Of a DNA stretch of 64,000 bases, positions 60,064-64,000 are shown piece by piece. How positions within the stretch are numbered: position 1 is the first letter of the stretch; each line of letters opens with the position of its first letter. The notes beneath the pieces were generated by a model. It saw only the letters and a list, made by a program, of their open reading frames with translations. It searched no databases and was not told the origin of the DNA. The stretch comes from Verrucomicrobiaceae bacterium (lineage in GTDB: Bacteria > Verrucomicrobiota > Verrucomicrobiia > Verrucomicrobiales > Verrucomicrobiaceae). The stretch is from assembly GCA_027490195.1 (NCBI GenBank), contig JAIXYN010000085.1, positions 1 to 64,000 on the forward strand, written 5' to 3'. The position numbers and the translations under genes were made by a program.

Positions 60064-61208
60064 TGAAAGAACCACCCTCAATCCTAATTGTGGACGATCA
60101 TGCACCAACTGCTGACTCGTTGGTGAAAAGGCTCAAGAAGGCCCATCCAGCCTGGAATTTCCAGCCTGCCTACACATTGTCTTCGGCTCTGGAATATTTG
60201 AAAGCAGCTCCTTATGATGCAGTCATCACCGATTACCGGCTGGACGAGCATGATCCGTTAAAAACTGGGCTGGTTGTCATCGACCATGCAAGAGCCAAGG
60301 ACAAGCTTTGCGTTTGCATCCTAATGACGGCGTATCCAGAAGACTTTGACCGCTACAAGGAAGCCTTTAACAAAGGAGTGTCAGAATGCATTGTCAAAAG
60401 CCAGCGCGGCCTTGATATGGGAAAGGAGATTGAGTTCAAACTGCAGCTAGAGCTTCAGAGAAGATGGGAACACGAAGAAGCTTACACGTATGCACGCCAC
60501 ATCGATATGAAATTGCGTGCGGCCTGGGGCGCGACAAGCAATCGCAGCAAGCTTACTCAACGATTGGTAGCAATCATGTTCACGGATGTCCGTGGGTTTT
60601 CCGAAGCCACCCACGAACTGCGCACCCACCCTCACGTCATTATCAACTTTCTCGAAAAACTCTATTCGGTAATCATTGAGGAAGTCCATGCTCAAAATGG
60701 CATGGTGGACAAGTTCATCGGGGACGGGTCGTTATGCCTTTTCGGAGCACTAGGTTACAATGATGATGGCAACCACGGCAAACAAGCGGCGCAAGCCGCA
60801 CTGGCGATTCAACATCGCTGGGATGCTCTCGAATCTGATCTAAAGAAACAGACTTTGGCGGCAGTTGGGGTAAATCTCCCACCGATAAGCTTGGGCGTGG
60901 GAATTCACATCGAGGAAACGATGGTAGGAATCGTTCAAACTGACATAGGCAGGGACCAGTTCACTGCCCTGGGTTCAGGTGTCAATCTGGCGAAAAAGTT
61001 GGAGTCCTTTGCTGGCAAACTCGTCGCAGTTGACGGAAGCGGAAAGAAAGAGAAAACCTACCGCTTTGGAAACATCTTGATCACTGGGACGGTCCAACAT
61101 CAAGTCGAAGAAGACTTCGATTTGAAAAAAGAAGAGCACGAACTCAAGCTACTCAAAAACAAGACCCCCTATCCCATTTGGCATGTTAGGCGCGCCAAGA
61201 ATAGCTGA
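60063..61208 (+). CDS. Response regulator with class III nucleotide cyclase output
   Basis: 381 aa. Receiver domain: acidic pair Asp11-Asp12, phosphoacceptor Asp57 (VITDYRL), Thr in MTAYPED and Lys112. From residue about 165 a class III cyclase domain: FTDVRGFSE (Asp175) and DKFIGDG (Asp221) are the two metal aspartates. The substrate and transition-state region reads TALGSGVNLAKKLES: Asn308 is kept, but the usual Arg four residues later is Lys312 and the Asp of GD-x-VN is Ser. Thus it makes cAMP (or cGMP), or acts as a weak or inactive cyclase. It is coupled to the kinase gene, its probable phosphodonor. Confidence 0.9.
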   Translation: MKEPPSILIVDDHAPTADSLVKRLKKAHPAWNFQPAYTLSSALEYLKAAPYDAVITDYRLDEHDPLKTGLVVIDHARAKDKLCVCILMTAYPEDFDRYKEAFNKGVSECIVKSQRGLDMGKEIEFKLQLELQRRWEHEEAYTYARHIDMKLRAAWGATSNRSKLTQRLVAIMFTDVRGFSEATHELRTHPHVIINFLEKLYSVIIEEVHAQNGMVDKFIGDGSLCLFGALGYNDDGNHGKQAAQAALAIQHRWDALESDLKKQTLAAVGVNLPPISLGVGIHIEETMVGIVQTDIGRDQFTALGSGVNLAKKLESFAGKLVAVDGSGKKEKTYRFGNILITGTVQHQVEEDFDLKKEEHELKLLKNKTPYPIWHVRRAKNS

Positions 61209-61223
61209 TCTTAAACTTACACG

Positions 61224-61973
61224 TCAGTCTTTAATCGCGACGAGTTGCGGTCCAAGCAAGGCACGGCTCATGGAGCTGTAGGGAGCTTCTGGCAGGCAGG
61301 CTTCATGCATCAGAGTAATGAGAGCCTTTCTTGTCACTGAAGGAGTGTTGGCTCGTGACGCTTCATTGAGAATGGCTTTCAGGCGCTTCAGATGAGCGCG
61401 GCGTTCATCCACCAGCGCCTCGTCCTCATCCAGACGAAAGGTGCTGATCGTGTGGGCGGCGCGGGGGCATTCATTGACCGGCACAGGAATTGACTCCTGC
61501 CATCCGATATTTGTTTCAGGATCATCCACAAAGGCATCGAGAAGAAGCGGACGCTCGGCTGCGTGGCTCGGTTTTGCGGGGGTGGCGCGTCTGTGAGGAT
61601 TTGCGAGGGGGAAGAGGTTTCCTTTATGGCCTGCATCATTGCACATGGCGCAACTGACGCAGAGATTGCTCCACTCATAGGCCAGCCAGAAATAGCCCGG
61701 CACCTTGAGGCGGTCACTGCGCTTTTGTTTCCAACCTGCCTTGGGGCGGCAGTGCTCAACCTGACCGTAATCGCGGACGAGACGCGTTTCGCAGTAAGCG
61801 CATTTGCGGTGCTGGGCCTGGAGCAGTGATTGTTTGACCTTTTTGGAGCCATAGATCCGTGCATTGAAGGTTAGCTCTTTTTTCTGCCGCCAGTCCTCCC
61901 ATAGCTGCGCAGTAGCGGGTGGAGCGGATTTCAAAAGTACAGCCGGAGCTGGCGGGCGCTTTAACTTGATCAT
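61224..61973 (-). CDS. ptuB: HNH endonuclease, PtuB-like (Septu system)
   Basis: 249 aa. HNH-type zinc nuclease core: KCAYCETRLV, VEHCRPKAGW (the catalytic His pair region), LCVSCAMCNDAGHKGNLFPL. The C-terminal part is helical. Proteins of this type (TIGR02646-like) are the PtuB nucleases of Septu anti-phage systems and partner an ATPase encoded directly upstream, as here with a 24-bp gap. PtuB probably cuts DNA or RNA once PtuA senses infection. Start chosen at MIKLKRPP. Confidence 0.83.
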   Translation of the reverse strand: MIKLKRPPAPAVLLKSAPPATAQLWEDWRQKKELTFNARIYGSKKVKQSLLQAQHRKCAYCETRLVRDYGQVEHCRPKAGWKQKRSDRLKVPGYFWLAYEWSNLCVSCAMCNDAGHKGNLFPLANPHRRATPAKPSHAAERPLLLDAFVDDPETNIGWQESIPVPVNECPRAAHTISTFRLDEDEALVDERRAHLKRLKAILNEASRANTPSVTRKALITLMHEACLPEAPYSSMSRALLGPQLVAIKD

Positions 61974-61997
61974 AGGGGCAAAAGTGTGGCTCCAGAA

Positions 61998-63497
61998 TCA
62001 AAGTGCGAGTTTAGCTGTCGCGTGATGCCCGTTCATGGCGGCTCGGAGCCGCTGGTCCAGCCACTCCTCCGCCGACTGGCTGGCAGGTGGTGCCTCTAGG
62101 TCAAGCCTGCTGAGCAGTTCCTTTAGCACGCGGGACTGCTTCGGGCTGCGCTTTTTCAACCGTGAGAGGTCGCGAACGCGTTCAAACAATGCCTGATAGG
62201 AAGCGCTGCGAGTAGCGAGAAGGCCGTATAGCCCACTAGTGGCTAGCTGGTCCAGACGCCAGCCTTTCACATAGGGCGGGTCATTCACCAGAGTCACGCT
62301 CTGGCGTCCGCTCTCATCGGGCTCCTCCCGGAGCAAGGCGATGTTTGCCCGACCATCCGCCGCCAGAAGGATGACCGGGCTGTGGGCGGTGACGATGAAT
62401 TGAACATTTGGAAACGCCTCAGAAAGCCACTCAATGATGGTTGACTGCCAGCGGATGTGCAGATGCAAGTCGAACTCATCGATGAGGACCACGGCCGGCC
62501 CTGTCTCCGGTTTCGACAAATCGGGATACCATTGGTTCAGGCGGCGCACGAGATCCACTATCCACGCGGCGGTAGCACGATGCCCAAGGCTAAGGCCGGA
62601 AAAAGGCACCGGGCCATAGGGGGTCTCGAAGAAGACGCTCATGACCGGGTTGGGGTATCCGTAGGGCCGGATCACGACGCCGGCAACCCCTGGAAGAATG
62701 CTGCACAGGCACCTGATTGCTCGCTCCAGCGCGCGCGCGGCCTTACGCGCCCCTCGGTCCCCGGCGCTGGCCTGATGATGAAGGCTGAGCAGCCATTGCT
62801 CAGGACTGATGAGCGGTAGGTCATCGTAGAAAATGGTGCTGGTTGGAGAATCCGCATCGAGACCACGCGATTCCGGGGTAAGATACTGGGCGTTGGGGGC
62901 GGCCACATGCCGCCCAGCACCGTAGGCAATGATGCGAAGCTCATCGACCAAAGAAGAATCGCCACTTCCTGAACTCCTTAACTGAGGCCTGAAGGCCCCA
63001 ACCTCCTTGTGGTCGAAACGAACACAAAAACGCCATTCACCAGCATGAGGCCTGTGCAAACCTTGGGGCACTACGGCAGCTTGACGGGCCTCATTCAAAG
63101 TTGAGACTGGCTCGGTGAGTTCCAGGGAACTAGCGATGTCTTTGCGCTTCTCTCTTGGGAGGGAAAGGTTCTCGAAGTGCCAGTTGAGGAACTGCCTGTC
63201 CGAAAAATAGGGGACGATTGCCGCAGACGATTGCTTCCTGCCTGAACGTCCCATGTCCTGCACGGGTTTCATGCCAGCTATGTATTGCAGAAGGGAGGTT
63301 TTACCCGTGCCGTTTTCTCCTAGAATCACCGTCCATTGAGCCAGATTTCCGTCCGGGGTGCATAAATCGAGCTTCTGCTGAGAACGAAACGTGCGGACAT
63401 TCGTTAACGTCACGCTGCGGATGTAGCGGCACTTCGGTGTGTCGGCACTGCTTTTGGCAGGTATATTTTGGCCGTTGGCGGCTGGCTTGCGTGGCAT
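61998..63497 (-). CDS. ptuA: AAA/SMC-like ATPase, PtuA-like (Septu system)
   Basis: 499 aa. ATPase of the AAA15/21 ABC-like type: Walker A GENGTGKTSLL near residue 62, an ABC-signature-like SLGHRATAAWIV near 325, Walker B VVLIDEFDLHLH near 360 and the switch His TAHSPVI near 395. The opening VTLTNVRTFRSQQKLDL is characteristic. The C-terminal 100 residues are helical. With PtuB it makes the Septu pair; ATP binding is thought to restrain or trigger the nuclease. An unusual feature is a third gene (63559) 61 bp upstream in the same direction. Confidence 0.83.
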   Translation of the reverse strand: MPRKPAANGQNIPAKSSADTPKCRYIRSVTLTNVRTFRSQQKLDLCTPDGNLAQWTVILGENGTGKTSLLQYIAGMKPVQDMGRSGRKQSSAAIVPYFSDRQFLNWHFENLSLPREKRKDIASSLELTEPVSTLNEARQAAVVPQGLHRPHAGEWRFCVRFDHKEVGAFRPQLRSSGSGDSSLVDELRIIAYGAGRHVAAPNAQYLTPESRGLDADSPTSTIFYDDLPLISPEQWLLSLHHQASAGDRGARKAARALERAIRCLCSILPGVAGVVIRPYGYPNPVMSVFFETPYGPVPFSGLSLGHRATAAWIVDLVRRLNQWYPDLSKPETGPAVVLIDEFDLHLHIRWQSTIIEWLSEAFPNVQFIVTAHSPVILLAADGRANIALLREEPDESGRQSVTLVNDPPYVKGWRLDQLATSGLYGLLATRSASYQALFERVRDLSRLKKRSPKQSRVLKELLSRLDLEAPPASQSAEEWLDQRLRAAMNGHHATAKLAL

Positions 63498-63558
63498 GTG
63501 GACTGATGTACCGCTCCCATGGAGGAATCAAGCCCTGTCCTTTGTCTGCTGGTAGCCC

Positions 63559-64000
63559 CTATCTCGGCAAAAAGTAGCCTTTGATGCACTTCGGATTGCG
63601 AACGCAAATCTGGATGTGGTCCCGGTCCCGCAGCCCTGCGCCGGGATACAGCTCGGAGCCTTCGATGAAGAAGCCGCGCACGGTGTCGAAGGGCGGGAGT
63701 CCTTGCTCCTGCCGCCACGCATGGAGAGTTTCAAAGACCATGCAGTCCAAATAGCGAGCACGAAACCCAATGCCCCGGTTTCTTTCCTCGTTCGAGCCCG
63801 AGAGTTGGCAAATTTGCCGATACCGCTGGTAAGCATCACGCACGATCTGTAGAGCCTCAGCTTCGACCAAATCAAGGCACTTGCCCAAGTCCACCACGAC
63901 ACCGATCACCGCAGGGGTCTTGATGCGCCCCTCTTTGGCAGCTTCAAGCGCCCACTGCCAGCCCCGCTCAAGGCTGTATTCCCAGATGTATTGCCCATTC
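63559..64000 (-). CDS. Conserved protein, possibly ADP-ribosyltransferase-like, C-terminal part only
   Basis: The frame runs off the right edge of the window: its complement continues as NGQYIWEYSLERGWQWAL, EAAKEGRIKTPAVIGVVVDLG and then KCLDLVEAEALQIV. An apparent ATG at 63909 is internal. Further motifs are NRGIGFRARYLDCMVFETLH, PPFDTVRGFFIEGSELYPG, HIQICVRNPKCIKGYFLP. I recall this pattern from a family whose N-terminus has YHGT and YDWLGxGIYFWE, suggestive of an ADP-ribosyltransferase-type fold; that part is outside the window. It precedes ptuA by 61 bp on the same strand, so it could be a third gene of the defence operon. Confidence 0.7.
   Translation of the reverse strand, partial: NGQYIWEYSLERGWQWALEAAKEGRIKTPAVIGVVVDLGKCLDLVEAEALQIVRDAYQRYRQICQLSGSNEERNRGIGFRARYLDCMVFETLHAWRQEQGLPPFDTVRGFFIEGSELYPGAGLRDRDHIQICVRNPKCIKGYFLPR

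Overview
The window looks like a chromosomal segment of a Verrucomicrobiota bacterium, probably Verrucomicrobiaceae and Prosthecobacter-like. This rests on gene content, not on a marker gene. The signs are a planctomycete/verrucomicrobial cytochrome c protein (DUF1549/DUF1553), two PEP-CTERM sorted proteins, secreted PQQ-like beta-propellers, Tat-exported sugar-isomerase and amidohydrolase paralogues, an ECF sigma factor paired with a Hanks-type kinase, and high GC with few clear Shine-Dalgarno sites. No rRNA, tRNA or CRISPR array was found.

Layout. 1-11.3 kb: a repeat cluster, TatD, pyruvate kinase, secreted proteins, the divergent DUF1549/DUF1553 and pyrimidine-nucleoside phosphorylase genes, an amidohydrolase, D-aminoacyl-tRNA deacylase and an ECF sigma factor. 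11.8-18.3 kb: aspS, a REP-associated transposase (RAYT) between two copies of a double palindrome, then an ECF sigma gene translationally coupled to a large membrane kinase. 18.4-24.6 kb: aldose epimerase, PP2C phosphatase, a MetE-like protein, and an SDR-ROK-SIS-membrane protein operon with ATGA overlaps. 24.7-36.9 kb: a TPR protein, a Tat sugar isomerase, a pseudogene, a DUF1963 protein, an aminotransferase, a roadblock-like/ammonium transporter operon, a NirJ/Ahb-type radical SAM enzyme and a basic Lys/Ala-rich protein. 37-51.5 kb: Tex, a PQQ-like protein with ceramidase, Uma2, isomerase, a sugar dehydrogenase fused to cytochromes, very small lipoproteins, TsaD and another PQQ-like protein.

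51.5-64 kb is the accessory part. A low-GC orphan Rhs toxin tip and its lipoprotein partner (candidate immunity protein) lie between inverted copies of a short repeat. A CvfB-like protein, two PEP-CTERM proteins and a TPR membrane protein follow. Then come a PAS histidine kinase coupled to a response regulator-nucleotide cyclase, and a Septu-like anti-phage operon (ptuA ATPase and ptuB HNH nuclease) preceded by a conserved gene that runs off the window.

The most interesting items are the three-gene Septu-like operon, the repeat-bracketed Rhs tip cassette with a caspase-like His/Cys motif, the kinase that seems to carry SdpI-like and degenerate signal-peptidase-like domains, and the RAYT whose palindromes supply stop codons to neighbouring genes. 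All functional calls are from reading the sequence; no database search was run.
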